Origin: Synechococcus sp. CC9605
Lineage (GTDB): Bacteria; Cyanobacteriota; Cyanobacteriia; PCC-6307; Cyanobiaceae
Direction of reading: 5' to 3'
NCBI RefSeq assembly: GCF_000012625.1
Contig: NC_007516.1
Coordinates: 1,550,001 to 1,614,000 of the forward strand
Length of the DNA: 64,000 nt
The translations under genes and the position numbers were made by a program. Shown piece by piece: positions 8,148 to 16,419 of this stretch; position 1 is the stretch's first letter, and every line of letters begins with the position of its first letter. The notes beneath the pieces are model-generated. The model was not told the origin of the DNA, did not search any database, and saw only the letters and a list, made by a program, of their open reading frames with translations.

Positions 8148-9164
8148 ATGCTCCGCCGCTTCACCATCGGGCTGCTGGCTTCAGCCATCGCCATTGCACC
8201 CCTACCAACCAAGGCAGAGGACGGCACCGCAGAAGACCTTGGTGATGTGATGAGCATCAGCCTCAAGGATGTGGTCAAACCCACCATTGGGTTTCAAGGT
8301 GCACTCCAAGGTGCAGGCACACCAAACCAAGCGGGCATTGGCGGGTTTCTTCCACTGTCTGTTGGAGAGAACAGCATTTGGTTCCTTGATGCCCTGGTCA
8401 ATGCCAGCTTTGCTGATCGTGAGGGCTACAGCAGCATCATCAACACCGACGTTGCTGGTGGAACTGTCTCCACCTCCACTCGACTTGGTTACCGCTGGCT
8501 GAATGGTGATCGCAGCTGGATGTTCGGGCTGAATGGCGGTTATGACAGCCGACCAGTGAAATCAGGTGGAACTGACACTGGTATCAGCGTCACCAATGAG
8601 CGCACAGCCTTCTTTCAGCAGATCGCACTGAATGCAGAAGCGGTCTCAAATAGTTGGACATTCAACGCCTATGGACTGCTGCCTGTTGGTGATGTTGAAC
8701 AGAAGCTCAACAGCTTTTATCAAGGCGGTGCAATGAACACCTATGGATTAGATGTTGGCTATTTCATAACCCCAGCACTCCATGCATCCGCTGGTTATTA
8801 CTACCAACATCGAGAGGAGGAACATATTGATGGTTCTGCAGTACGTGGACGTTTGGCCTATGAGATCAGCGATGGCTTAACAGCTGGCTTAAATGTCTCG
8901 CACGATTTTCAAGAGTCAGATCACTTTGAAACAAGAGTTTCTGCTGACCTAAAAGTACGCTTTGGTGGGGCTAGAACAACAGCAATGCGAAAGAAGGTTC
9001 AACAACTACCTGTAATTAATGCCTTAACATCAACACCAAGCAACCGGGATGTGCGTGTACATGACCTTAACATCTTCGTGTGCATCTTTAACATCTGGAA
9101 ATGCAGAGACGATGTGAAAAAATGTCAAGATAAGTATGGGGCGAAGGATAAACGATGTAGATAG
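8148..9164 (+). CDS. Outer-membrane beta-barrel protein (inverse-autotransporter-like)
   Basis: The 338-aa product has a signal peptide (MLRRFTIGLLASAIAIAPLPTKA) followed by alternating amphipathic strands with aromatic girdle residues (TSTRLGYRWL, SWMFGLNGGYDSR, GLDVGYFITPALHASAGYYY, KVRFGG). This is the pattern of the barrel domain of inverse autotransporters/intimins. The C-terminal 45 residues are basic and contain four Cys. As satellite cargo, a barrel in the host outer membrane could alter phage adsorption or act as a porin; that is inference. It has its own terminator at 9338. Element 2 carries different genes in this slot. Confidence 0.7.
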   Translation: MLRRFTIGLLASAIAIAPLPTKAEDGTAEDLGDVMSISLKDVVKPTIGFQGALQGAGTPNQAGIGGFLPLSVGENSIWFLDALVNASFADREGYSSIINTDVAGGTVSTSTRLGYRWLNGDRSWMFGLNGGYDSRPVKSGGTDTGISVTNERTAFFQQIALNAEAVSNSWTFNAYGLLPVGDVEQKLNSFYQGGAMNTYGLDVGYFITPALHASAGYYYQHREEEHIDGSAVRGRLAYEISDGLTAGLNVSHDFQESDHFETRVSADLKVRFGGARTTAMRKKVQQLPVINALTSTPSNRDVRVHDLNIFVCIFNIWKCRDDVKKCQDKYGAKDKRCR

Positions 9165-9337
9165 ATTAGTAAAAGGGCTGTGCGAAAGGGCTGTGCGCTT
9201 CGACAGACAAGAAACCGGATGAGATAGTGGACTCTAACCTTCACGACGCTCTTGCAATTGCAGGGGCTTTTTATTTCTTCAACCAACACCATAAACCCTT
9301 AAATCAGCCTTTGATACCTGGCACTAAATAAACATCA

Positions 9338-9360
9338 CCCCGTCGCAAGGCGGGGTTTTT
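9338..9360 (+). terminator. Intrinsic terminator
   Basis: The stem CCCCG/CGGGG with a short GTCGCAAGG-type loop is followed by TTTTT. It closes the beta-barrel cassette, about 170 bp after the stop codon. Confidence 0.75.
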
Positions 9361-9387
9361 GCTGAAAAGTCGATTAGTTGTAGCGTC

Positions 9388-9423
9388 TAAAATTAAGGGG
9401 TCAATCAGGGACATTGCAGCCCG
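9388..9423 (+). promoter_or_regulatory. Repeated upstream motif, copy 2
   Basis: TAAAATTAAGGGGTC, then GGGACATTGCAGCCCG, ends 6 bp before the ATG at 9430. It matches copies at 5831 and 23101. No Shine-Dalgarno sequence lies between it and the start codon, so the motif may contribute to initiation as well as transcription. Confidence 0.5.
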
Positions 9424-9429
9424 TAAAAG

Positions 9430-9975
9430 ATGACTCCAACCGAAATCAAAGTGTTGGTTCAAGCCTGTCGATCAGCAGGGATTGATGCCAATACGATCAG
9501 TGCAGAAAACCCGTTTGAGAAGAGCGGTTCCACTGCTGCGATATTGCAAGCGGCGGTGGCATCAATTGACCCAGCGCAGGCAGCTAAATGGCGTGTTGCT
9601 GCCGGTGGTGGGCTGAGTGTTGCGACGCTTGCTGAGCTTGAAGGTGGCGGTGATCTGAGTGCTGCAGCGAAGGCTGATCTGTATGCCCACGATCATCAGT
9701 TCGTGAGTGATCTGCAGAAGCAGCAGGTTGCTGATCAAGCGAAGACAGAGAAGTGGCTGGAGGATCAACTGGCTGCCACGGCGTTGAAGAACAAGATCCG
9801 CGAGACGGGTTCTGAGGCTGCTGCCCGGGAAAAGATGCGGCTGGAGGAGCAGCAGGCTGCAGCACTGCAGCAGTCGCGTGAGGAATCAGCGCGGCATGCA
9901 CGGGAGGTGCAGCAGCGCATTGATCAGAAGCGCATCCAAGACGCCCAGATGGCAGGACGGCTGACCAATGGCTGA
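9430..9975 (+). CDS. Conserved satellite protein with coiled-coil tail
   Basis: The 181-aa protein has a conserved N-terminal globular part (ENPFEKSGSTAAILQAA, AAKWRVAAGGGLS) shared with the element 2 protein at 23143, and a Gln/Glu/Ala-rich predicted coiled coil at the C-terminus. It is the first gene of a block kept in both elements (9430-12648), overlapping the next gene by 8 bp. Its size and coiled coil would fit a scaffold-like or capsid-remodelling role, but no family is recognised. Confidence 0.7.
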   Translation: MTPTEIKVLVQACRSAGIDANTISAENPFEKSGSTAAILQAAVASIDPAQAAKWRVAAGGGLSVATLAELEGGGDLSAAAKADLYAHDHQFVSDLQKQQVADQAKTEKWLEDQLAATALKNKIRETGSEAAAREKMRLEEQQAAALQQSREESARHAREVQQRIDQKRIQDAQMAGRLTNG

Positions 9976-10984
9976 GATCACCACGGGTGAGCAGAAGGCT
10001 TACGAAATCAGTCGGAGCAGGACAAAGAAGCAAGCAGCGAGAGATCGCGGTGTTGCTGATGCAATAGCTGAGGCACCTGTGGGTGCTGTTGAAGCAGCGC
10101 GCCAGAGAGCTCTGGGGGGTACCCAGAAAGTGGGCACCCCTGCACCGCAACTAAAGGCACCGACCACCAGTGTTCGGACGGTGAAGCTGCAGGACGGGAC
10201 GGTGGTCCCCGAGCAGTACTACGACCTGGATGCCGCTGATCAGAAGCGGATGGTGGAGCTGATCAAGCAGCGGGAGGTCAAAAAAGCTGACGACAACGCG
10301 GCGTTGACGGCGGTGAACACGCTGTTGGACTTCAGGTCGCAGGACAACGCCAGGGTGAGGGCGCTGGAGGGTCAGCTCTCCACGCTGCTGGGTGTTGTGG
10401 AAGCGCAGCAACGCCAGATCAGTGGGCTGTCGACTCAGATCGAGGTGGGCAAGTCCGATGCGTTGTTGGAGCAGCAGGCGGGGATCGGGCAGGACATCGC
10501 GAACATCAGCGCCATCCGTGCTGAAGCTGCTGCGGAGATGGCGGAATACAACCGTCAACGAGAGGCTGCTGCAGCTGAGAACCGCGCTGCGTTGGAGGCA
10601 ACGGCCACGGCAGTGGAAGCGTTGCGGGGATCGGTGTCATCCGCCAGCACGATTTATCAAGAGGGGATCGTTGCCAACCAGAACCAACTGGCTGCAGTTG
10701 ATGCAGGCGTACGGAAGGTGAGTGTTCAGCTGCAGGAGCTGGAGGGCAAAACCGACGCGTGGACTGATCCGATCACCAGGGGTGAGGTGACGGCCATGGC
10801 GACTGATCTGGTGGTGCAGCAATGGCGTGATCAGGTGCCGGCGATTGTGGATGCGGTGCTGGTGGAGCTGGCCGATCAATTCCCCACGGGTCTGGGGGGT
10901 CAGCGTGTTGATTCGAGCCGCACGCGGCAGCTGCGGAGTGATGCAGCCAACGCCACCTTCAAAGCGCAGGGGGGCATCGGGTGA
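9968..10984 (+). CDS. Long coiled-coil satellite protein
   Basis: The 338-aa protein has a short N-terminal region with ARQRALGGTQKVGTPAP, a YYDLD segment, then about 180 residues of heptad-rich coiled coil. The C-terminal part resembles that of the split element 2 homologue (23622-24548). It lies in the conserved block and overlaps the next gene by 4 bp (ATGA). The shape suggests a fibrous or scaffolding structural protein; this is inference from composition. Confidence 0.7.
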   Translation: MAEITTGEQKAYEISRSRTKKQAARDRGVADAIAEAPVGAVEAARQRALGGTQKVGTPAPQLKAPTTSVRTVKLQDGTVVPEQYYDLDAADQKRMVELIKQREVKKADDNAALTAVNTLLDFRSQDNARVRALEGQLSTLLGVVEAQQRQISGLSTQIEVGKSDALLEQQAGIGQDIANISAIRAEAAAEMAEYNRQREAAAAENRAALEATATAVEALRGSVSSASTIYQEGIVANQNQLAAVDAGVRKVSVQLQELEGKTDAWTDPITRGEVTAMATDLVVQQWRDQVPAIVDAVLVELADQFPTGLGGQRVDSSRTRQLRSDAANATFKAQGGIG

Positions 10985-11166
10985 TGGCCACCGACATCGA
11001 TGCATTGAGGGAGGAACTGGCGGAGGCCAAGGGCCTGCTGCGGGCGCTGAGCTGGGTCGACTGGAGGATGGATGTGAACCGCGGCATGGTCGATTACGGC
11101 CACCAGCTCACCAAGGTTGAGCGGCTGCAGGTCCAGCTCAACAGGGCCCTGAAGGAGGAGGGCTGA
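10981..11166 (+). CDS. Small helical protein, element 1 only
   Basis: The 61-aa gene overlaps both neighbours (ATGA at 10981; its TGA touches the ATG at 11166), showing tight translational coupling. The protein is helical with Leu heptads (DALREELAEAKGLLRAL). Element 2 has only a 28-bp gap here. No known domain. Confidence 0.6.
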   Translation: MMATDIDALREELAEAKGLLRALSWVDWRMDVNRGMVDYGHQLTKVERLQVQLNRALKEEG

Positions 11167-12203
11167 TGAGCTGGCTGCCGGTTCACGGCTGTGCGTTGCC
11201 GCTGCCGAAGCGGAACCACGCCAAGTACGGCGTCCGCCAGCACGGACCAAAGCCCAGCCAGATGTTCAGAGTGCTGCAGAAGAACCCCTATTTGTTCTGG
11301 ATCTATCGATCAGCACCAATCGATCGCGGCGCTGAAGCGGTGGCTGATTACTTGCTGGCGAAGCTGGAGATCGGCGTGCGGGCCCATGAGCGGCAGCCGA
11401 CGATGACGCTCCTGCGGCAATGCCAAACCCAGATGAGCGGCAGGACTAATTCGAGGGCTGTTTGGGTTGACCTGGTGAAGGCTGCAGAGAAGCAGCTGAA
11501 GGCACAGGAGAAGGCTGAGAAGGAGTCCTGGGCGAAGCGCCGCGCAGCGCTCATTCAGCGCGATCAAGAACGCCGTGCGGGCGTTGGGAATCAAGTGAAA
11601 CAACGGGTGGCTGCGGCTCCCAAGCCACCAGTCATTGCGCTTCACCGTCAACGGTTGGAGCGGACCTTAAAAGCCACTCCTGCCCCTGAACCCATGACGA
11701 TTGCCCCTGCATCAGAAACGAAGCCCAAGACGCATAGCCGCAGAGCCCGTGGTGAATGCGGCGTAAGGCTCGGCAAAAAGATCGATGAGCTGGTTGCTGA
11801 AATCCAACACGAAGCAGCGTGTGAATCGAGTTGCTGCGCTGCCCCTGTTGCCGTGATGGAACCACCTGTTGAGTCGTCGGTGGATCCACCAGCAGAAGCC
11901 AATGGGGCGATGGCTGAGCGGGCGCCCGACGATTCCGCCGCTGGGGGCAGCGGCTTTCTTAATCAGGCGACCGTTTGGGATGTGATGAGTGGCCAGGGGT
12001 CACTGATCACTGATCTGCGTGATTTTCTTGGTCGGCTTGATAGTGAACCGCGGCTGCGGGCCAGCGCCAATCTGCGGACCATGTCGCGGGTGCGGGAACA
12101 CCTGGAGCGGATCCCTGAATCAGCGGCGATGGGCGACCCCGTGGAACTGCGGCTGCAGGACGTGCTGGTGCTGATGAATCAGCTGATGACTCGGATGCGG
12201 TGA
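11166..12203 (+). CDS. Conserved satellite protein, 345 aa, unknown
   Basis: The homologue in element 2 is at 24577 (349 aa). Conserved regions are the N-terminal 90 residues (LPxHGC, HAKYG, GPKPS, LFWIY, GAEAVAD) and the C-terminal ELRLQDVLV segment. The middle is a basic coiled coil (KRRAALIQRDQERRAG) followed by a variable linker. The N-terminus is fairly aromatic and could be a small folded domain. The gene ends shortly before the integrase region. Function unknown; conservation against variable cargo implies a core role for the element. Confidence 0.7.
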   Translation: MSWLPVHGCALPLPKRNHAKYGVRQHGPKPSQMFRVLQKNPYLFWIYRSAPIDRGAEAVADYLLAKLEIGVRAHERQPTMTLLRQCQTQMSGRTNSRAVWVDLVKAAEKQLKAQEKAEKESWAKRRAALIQRDQERRAGVGNQVKQRVAAAPKPPVIALHRQRLERTLKATPAPEPMTIAPASETKPKTHSRRARGECGVRLGKKIDELVAEIQHEAACESSCCAAPVAVMEPPVESSVDPPAEANGAMAERAPDDSAAGGSGFLNQATVWDVMSGQGSLITDLRDFLGRLDSEPRLRASANLRTMSRVREHLERIPESAAMGDPVELRLQDVLVLMNQLMTRMR

Positions 12204-12208
12204 TCAGT

Positions 12209-12358
12209 TCAGTTCAGGATTCGCACGTAGATGGGTTCGTACATGCTCCCATTTCGCTCAATCTGCGCATTCGTCATCAGCGGTGCGGTGAAAACTGCCA
12301 GCGCCAGCAGGGAGATCGAAGCGGGCATCGCCAGTTTCAGCCAGTCGGCTTTAGTCAT
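12209..12358 (-). CDS. Small single-pass membrane protein
   Basis: ATG at 12358 opens a 49-codon frame on the minus strand: a short polar start (MTKADWLKLAMP), a hydrophobic segment (ASISLLALAVFTAPLM) and a polar tail. It occupies the only gap between the 345-aa and 70-aa genes and is absent from element 2. A holin-like or signal-anchored peptide would look like this, but there is no direct support for either. Confidence 0.45.
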   Translation of the reverse strand: MTKADWLKLAMPASISLLALAVFTAPLMTNAQIERNGSMYEPIYVRILN

Positions 12359-12435
12359 TGGTGTCAGGGTTCAACTGACAACACCGTGGCCCAATCCCCG
12401 GGATCGGCGCATCCCCCAGTCGAGCGATTGCGCTG

Positions 12436-12648
12436 ATGGCAGCCAAGCGACGGCGGAAGCAAAGCCAGGGTGAGATTGAAGAGAAGGCATTGGCAATGGG
12501 CCGCTGGAGCGGGCTGAACGAACAGCGCCGCCTGGAGCAGCAGAACCATTCAGAACGAGAGAACTGCGCTGCCCGTCGTCGGACGCGTGAATTTCTCGAA
12601 GGTGGCTGGGGGTCGATTGATTGGATCGACCTTTACGGCCAGAAATGA
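12436..12648 (+). CDS. Conserved small basic protein
   Basis: The 70-aa product (MAAKRRRKQ at the start, GGWGSIDWIDLYGQK at the end) is closely similar to the element 2 protein at 25623. It is highly charged with a conserved Trp-rich C-terminus. Its stop codon abuts the stop of the convergent integrase gene. A nucleic-acid-binding role is plausible from its charge. Confidence 0.65.
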   Translation: MAAKRRRKQSQGEIEEKALAMGRWSGLNEQRRLEQQNHSERENCAARRRTREFLEGGWGSIDWIDLYGQK

Positions 12649-13821
12649 TCAGACGTTGGCCGCGGCGAAGTTGGCGGCCGTCGCATCCGGTTTGAACCGG
12701 GCGTAGCTCTTCAGATGCACCTCGATGGTGTGGCCCATTGCCTCGCTGATCTCTGCAACGGCAAGCCGTGCCGCGTGAGCTTGTTTGGCGTAGCGATGGC
12801 GGAATGAATAGGGGGTGAGCTGCTCACCCTGGTGCTCGGCTTCAGTCTTCAGGGCCATCCACATCGTGCGTCTGCGCAAGTACTGATTCAGCGCCTGGCC
12901 ACCATCACCCTCACGGTTCAACGGCGGCAGTTGTTCGCCCACCTGCAACCGTGCCTGGAGCTTCCAATCAATGGCGGAACCATCGGCATCACGCAGCAGC
13001 AGCGGGTGCAACCGCCGCGGTTCTGTCTTGGCTCCCTTGGTTCCCCCCATCGACTTCTGATAAATCGTCCAGAGTTCAGCCCCGCTTGCCCCGTCCTTAA
13101 TCCGGAGGTGCCGCAACTCCTCAGGCCGCAACCCGTAGACGGCACAAAGCTGAATGGCGAAGCGCCATCGGTCATGTACCTCACCCTTGGGAAGGTTGTC
13201 CAGCAGCTGCAGGATCTGCGCATCGCTGAGGGGATACCCGATGCGCTTTGGCTTCAGGGTTTCTGGGAGCGCCGCAGGGGGGCTGTAAACGGGCTTCAGG
13301 TGTCCGCGTTGCACCGCCCAATTCAGGAAGCCATAGAGCTTCTGACGGCTCGTCTGGCGCATCCGTGAGCCCTGTTCCCATTGGGCCAGGCATTGCATCG
13401 CCAACGCTTCACCGTCCACCGGTGGTTTTTCTCTGAATGCTTTGGCGCAATTGCGCAGCACCGGCAGGTAATGGAACTTCCAGGTGTTGTCGCCAGCGTT
13501 AGGAACGAACTCCCGATATTTATCAATCAGCTGGGTGAAATTCAGGGTGTGGTGGCTACTGCTCGTATTTGTAGACGTGGCCGCAGCGGCAAGGCTGATC
13601 TGACCACCGTTCCACCGCTTAAACAGCTGCTGGATATACGGCAGGGCTTGTGTCGCGCCCCGCTCTGACCAGTCGTAATTCAGCGAGAGGGTGCCATGCC
13701 CAGGAACATTGAGGCGCATCCGCCCGCGGTTGTTGCGGACATACCAACCATCGCCGCAGGTGATTGCGACCTGCCGGCGAAAGGGCTTGATCCATGCGTC
13801 TGTCTCAGAAACGCGAGGCAT
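12649..13821 (-). CDS. int: Tyrosine recombinase (integrase) of element 1
   Basis: The 390-aa protein has the phage-integrase layout: an N-terminal arm-binding/SAM-like part and a C-terminal catalytic domain. Visible motifs are LRPEELRHLRIKDG (first Arg), PYSFRHRYAK (His-x-x-Arg box) and EAMGHTIEVHLKSYARF (Gly-His and the nucleophilic Tyr). The gene reads away from the right att site 155 bp behind its start and probably inserts the element into the 3' half of tRNA-Pro. The tandem TGTGCCAAAG repeat lies just upstream of its start. The element 2 integrase (26311) is a close homologue. Confidence 0.93.
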   Translation of the reverse strand: MPRVSETDAWIKPFRRQVAITCGDGWYVRNNRGRMRLNVPGHGTLSLNYDWSERGATQALPYIQQLFKRWNGGQISLAAAATSTNTSSSHHTLNFTQLIDKYREFVPNAGDNTWKFHYLPVLRNCAKAFREKPPVDGEALAMQCLAQWEQGSRMRQTSRQKLYGFLNWAVQRGHLKPVYSPPAALPETLKPKRIGYPLSDAQILQLLDNLPKGEVHDRWRFAIQLCAVYGLRPEELRHLRIKDGASGAELWTIYQKSMGGTKGAKTEPRRLHPLLLRDADGSAIDWKLQARLQVGEQLPPLNREGDGGQALNQYLRRRTMWMALKTEAEHQGEQLTPYSFRHRYAKQAHAARLAVAEISEAMGHTIEVHLKSYARFKPDATAANFAAANV

Positions 13822-13849
13822 CGAGGGGGAGGCATATTGCTACCCCCAA

Positions 13850-13869
13850 TGTGCCAAAGGCGTGCCAAA
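13850..13869. repeat. Tandem TGTGCCAAAG repeat upstream of int, element 1 type
   Basis: TGTGCCAAAGG is followed directly by CGTGCCAAAA, 29 bp upstream of the integrase start and 107 bp from the tRNA fragment. It matches 3034-3053 and is replaced by GTGTGGTGAGC repeats in element 2. It is a candidate arm-type integrase site or operator. Confidence 0.5.
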
Positions 13870-13975
13870 ACCGTCAAGCGCCTGCTGACACCAGCTGACA
13901 CCAGATCACGCAGAACTGCTGCTAGAATTGAGTCGCTGATTGGAGAAACCCAGTCCAGCACTAGAGAGCCATACT

Positions 13976-14018
13976 GCTTGGGAGCAAGATGCCGCAGGTT
14001 CGAATCCTGTCTCCCCGA
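13976..14018 (+). other. Right attachment site of element 1 (tRNA-Pro 3' fragment)
   Basis: The sequence runs from the anticodon loop (TTGGGA, TGG anticodon) through the T-arm (GCAGGTTCGAATCCTGT) to the acceptor strand CTCCCCGA. There is no matching 5' half upstream, so this is a partial tRNA-Pro. The same fragment recurs at 27649, 29335 and 35900 in the same orientation. It marks the boundary between elements 1 and 2. Confidence 0.9.
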
Positions 14019-14050
14019 TTCGATAAGAAGTCAGTCCCCAGCTGACATTT

Positions 14051-14077
14051 CCGCCGCTCTGCAAGGGGCGGTTTTTT
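14051..14077 (+). terminator. tRNA-trailer-type terminator at left end of element 2
   Basis: CCGCC and GGGGCGG form a stem around CTCTGCAA, followed by TTTTTT. All four tRNA fragments are followed by CAGTCCCCAGCTG and then a terminator of this kind, so each element carries its own tRNA trailer at its left end. Confidence 0.75.
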
Positions 14078-14092
14078 ATTGCTCGCGCGTGC

Positions 14093-14145
14093 GTGTGTGG
14101 TCACGGTGTGGTGAGGGATCAAGATCACGCCGCGCTCACCACACA
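14093..14145. repeat. GTGTGGTGAG repeats at left end of element 2
   Basis: GTGTGGTCAC at 14095 and GTGTGGTGAG at 14106 are followed by the inverse CTCACCACAC at 14135. The same unit occurs three times upstream of the element 2 integrase (27513). Matching repeats at both element ends fit arm-type integrase binding sites. Confidence 0.55.
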
Positions 14146-14180
14146 AGTTTTCTGCCACCTTTTGACACGTCCACGCGTCA

Positions 14181-14328
14181 CGTCAAAGATGGTTTCACCG
14201 AGAGATGAACGCACAAGGTTCTGCCTTGCCGTTCTCCTGCCAGGGTCTCCCTGGTCCCTACCTGACATCACCCCATGTGGTGTCGGCGCGTCGGAGGTGA
14301 CGCGGACCCCTTTCCAGGTGTTGCACGA
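14181..14328 (+). ncRNA. Candidate structured RNA at the satellite left end
   Basis: About 145 bp are conserved, inverted, at 59981-60122. Three local stems are visible: CCAGGG/CCCTGG at 14240-14254, GACATCAC/GTGGTGTC at 14264-14284, and CGCGTC/GACGCG at 14287-14304 with GGAGGT in the loop. In the other copy the second stem is GACATCAC/GTGATGTC, a G-U to A-U change that keeps pairing, and the third keeps all five inner pairs. The region can also be read as a conserved peptide frame, so a short protein is the alternative. Transcription is unproven. Confidence 0.45.
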
Positions 14329-14399
14329 CAGGTGGTTCTGTTCCCCCCTTCACTGGAAGCTCAGAACTTGCCGCGTCCGTCTCGCCACCACCACGAATC

Positions 14400-14561
14400 C
14401 AGAACCACCATTCGGTGGAACGGAGTCACCATCCGTATCCCGAAGGAAATTCAGGATTTGGCATTGGAGCGGGACTGCACCCCTTTGGTGTGCTGACTTA
14501 TTCAAAGGAAGCAATCGCGTTGCTCGACGAAGCAGCTGCCAAGGCCAAGGGATCTAACTGA
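14400..14561 (+). pseudogene. Frameshifted small regulator-like gene
   Basis: One frame reads WNGVTIRIPKEIQDLALERD up to about 14480. A +1 shift near CCTTTGGTG continues as GVLTYSKEAIALLDEAAAKA to a stop at 14559. Together they give a plausible small ribbon-helix-helix-like protein. The single frames stop early (14494), so the gene is broken or recoded. The start is unclear. Confidence 0.4.
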
Positions 14562-14570
14562 CCCCTCTCA

Positions 14571-15123
14571 ATGGATACCGCCCATCAATGGGTGTCTGAG
14601 TCGGAAGCGGCAGAACTTCTGGCAATTAAAAACAGCACCATCCGCACGATGCGGCGTGACGGCAGGTTGCCCCCTGGCGATCACTTCATCTTTGCCACTG
14701 GCACCGCTGGTGGTCCCGTCACTTACAACGTCACCGCCATCAGGCAATCGATGGCTGAGCGCACCAAGGAATTGGTGGAGGCAGAAGCCAAGCGTCGTGC
14801 TGAGACGCAACAGCAATACCTGGGACCTCATCGGCACGGCTGCAGAAGTCCGAGAAATGCAGCGTGAAGACGAAGAGGGTTCAGCTGAACAACGATTCAA
14901 AGGCTGGAAAAAAGCTGTTTGGGATGCCACCACTGACGATTGGTTGTCCACTACTCAGGTCTTCAATCGACTGGATCCAAGTCGCGCCAAAGCCGCCAAC
15001 GCCAAGCAACAAGTGCGACGAACTCTGCGTGACCTCATCACCGATTACAACGTCCTTGAGTCGCAGGATTCAGAAGAGTTTCAAGGGGAAATGCTCTGGC
15101 GGCGGATGCCCTCTCTCCCATGA
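14571..15123 (+). pseudogene. HTH protein gene with frameshift
   Basis: ATG 14571 opens an excisionase/MerR-type HTH (WVSESEAAELLAIKNSTIRT, MRRDGRLPPGDHF). Near 14818 the coding signal moves to another frame and continues as WDLIGTAAEVREMQRED to a stop at 15121. An ATG at 14857 could restart the second half. The first half fits an excisionase or DNA-binding regulator; the second has no recognised domain. It occupies the position of the element 1 replication genes. The 229 bp after it, up to TerS, hold no gene I can support. Confidence 0.5.
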
Positions 15124-15352
15124 AAAAGAAAATAGATTGTTTTTTTGTTCATCTATTGCGCTGCAGTGGATCTGCCCCGAACAAACCGCGAACAATGCAC
15201 GAACAGAAAAACAATGCGAACAATTCCGGTGTTCGAGCCAAACCCCCTGCGCCGCAACTGATGAACAGAAATGGGGGGACGAACAAGTGAAAGACTGCAC
15301 TCCTCGACTTGAGACGCCTTATAAATTTCAATAGGTCCGAGTTAATAACAAC

Positions 15353-15880
15353 GTGGCTCCATCAACTAAGGCAAATAAAGAAGCAGAAACCAGACGCGAA
15401 AAAGCCTGGATGATGCACATCAATGGTGTCACGCAATATGACATCGCCAGGGAGTTGGGAGTGACGCAAGCGCGGGTCAGTCAGTTCATCCAGCAGGCGG
15501 CACGCAGCCACCCGGTGAACAAGCTCTCGCTGGATGAGCGCATGGCGATCAGTGAAGAGCGCTGGAATCTCAGCGAACGCGAAATGCGCGAGGCAATCAC
15601 CCAGCAACGGCTCAACGGTCGCACCGTCACGGAAACGGTCACCGAGCCCAGTGGTCGGATCACCACCAAGGTCACGCGTCAGGCTGGCGTTGACCCTGCC
15701 TTGCTTCGTGCCCTCTTAACGCATCACGATCGCCGCGCACGGCAACTCAACAACCAACTGAGCCCTGACACTGGCGTCCAGGCGGTGCAGGTCAACGTGG
15801 TGAAGGATTTCATCCAGCAAGGTGAGACCGCTGGAAAGCTCACGCCAGAGCAGTGGAATCAGCAGGCGATTGACGTGTAA
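15353..15880 (+). CDS. Small terminase subunit (TerS)-like protein, intact start
   Basis: GTG at 15353 starts a 175-aa protein: a basic N-terminal helix (STKANKEAETRREKAW), an HTH (QYDIARELGVTQARVSQFI), then a helical region ending EQWNQQAIDV. It is about 75% identical to the element 1 protein, which has lost this start codon. Small terminases select the DNA to be packaged, so this would set element specificity. The adjacent TerL gene is broken. Confidence 0.7.
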   Translation: MAPSTKANKEAETRREKAWMMHINGVTQYDIARELGVTQARVSQFIQQAARSHPVNKLSLDERMAISEERWNLSEREMREAITQQRLNGRTVTETVTEPSGRITTKVTRQAGVDPALLRALLTHHDRRARQLNNQLSPDTGVQAVQVNVVKDFIQQGETAGKLTPEQWNQQAIDV

Positions 15881-15931
15881 TTGCTGGGTTAGCAAAACAC
15901 CAGCCAGTCAGTGACTGCATTTCTTGCCCCA

Positions 15932-15950
15932 TGTGTAGTGAGGTGTGTGG
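15932..15950. repeat. GTGTGGT-type repeat between convergent genes, element 2
   Basis: TGTGTAGTGAGGTGTGTGG occupies exactly the position where element 1 has TGTGCCAAAGGGTGTGCCAA (3034). The repeat type co-varies with that upstream of each element's integrase. Confidence 0.45.
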
Positions 15951-15970
15951 TCATCGACCACTGGTGGTGG

Positions 15971-16168
15971 TTATTGCTGCTGCTGGGCTTGCTGCTGCAG
16001 TGCCTTGCGCACCGCTGCACGAACGAAGGGACCACCTGCCTTGCCCATCGCTTTGATGGCGTCATGGTCACTGGCGTACAGGCGAACAGTCATCGGGCTC
16101 TTGCCCAGTGGTTCCTGCCCCTCAGGGACGCTGTATTGATGTTGCCTGAGGTGTTCGACTGAACCCAC
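15971..16168 (-). CDS. Ribbon-helix-helix-like small DNA-binding protein, element 2
   Basis: The 65-aa product is nearly identical to that at 3075-3272; the differences are mainly in KAGGPFVRAAVRKAL and the C-terminal Gln tail. It is convergent with TerS and close to the element-specific repeat. It is a candidate regulator of packaging or integration genes. Confidence 0.6.
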   Translation of the reverse strand: MGSVEHLRQHQYSVPEGQEPLGKSPMTVRLYASDHDAIKAMGKAGGPFVRAAVRKALQQQAQQQQ

Positions 16169-16254
16169 GCCCTGACGCGTCTACGTGCCACACAGGCTAA
16201 CGGTGGCGCAATAAATAACCAGTGTTACCTTCAAGCCTTGCGATTGATTTCCGC

Positions 16255-16419
16255 ATGGCTGCATTGCCCCTGGACTTGACCAGTGACATGGGAGCGATTG
16301 CAGAGCATCACCAGGAAGGCATCAGGTTGCACCGTGAGGGTGGCTTCACTGAAGAGGAGTGGAGTGAGCATCAACGCATCACCTATGTGGCGTTTATGGG
16401 CTGGGGCTTGATGGGATGA
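16255..16419 (+). CDS. Conserved small satellite protein, unknown
   Basis: MAALPLDLTSDMGAIAEHHQ matches the start of the element 1 protein at 3360. The ATG at 16255 is chosen because both homologues begin there. It ends in a 4 bp overlap (ATGA) with a 29-codon frame, unlike element 1, where the C-terminus is replaced. Confidence 0.55.
   Translation: MAALPLDLTSDMGAIAEHHQEGIRLHREGGFTEEEWSEHQRITYVAFMGWGLMG

Noticed and set aside
10151-10558. Several long minus-strand frames under 9968-12203
   Set aside because: They are shadows of GC-rich coiled-coil genes whose plus-strand frames are conserved between the two elements.
13976-14018. Calling the tRNA-Pro fragments functional tRNA genes
   Set aside because: All four lack the 5' acceptor, D-arm and anticodon 5' strand; upstream sequences differ between copies.
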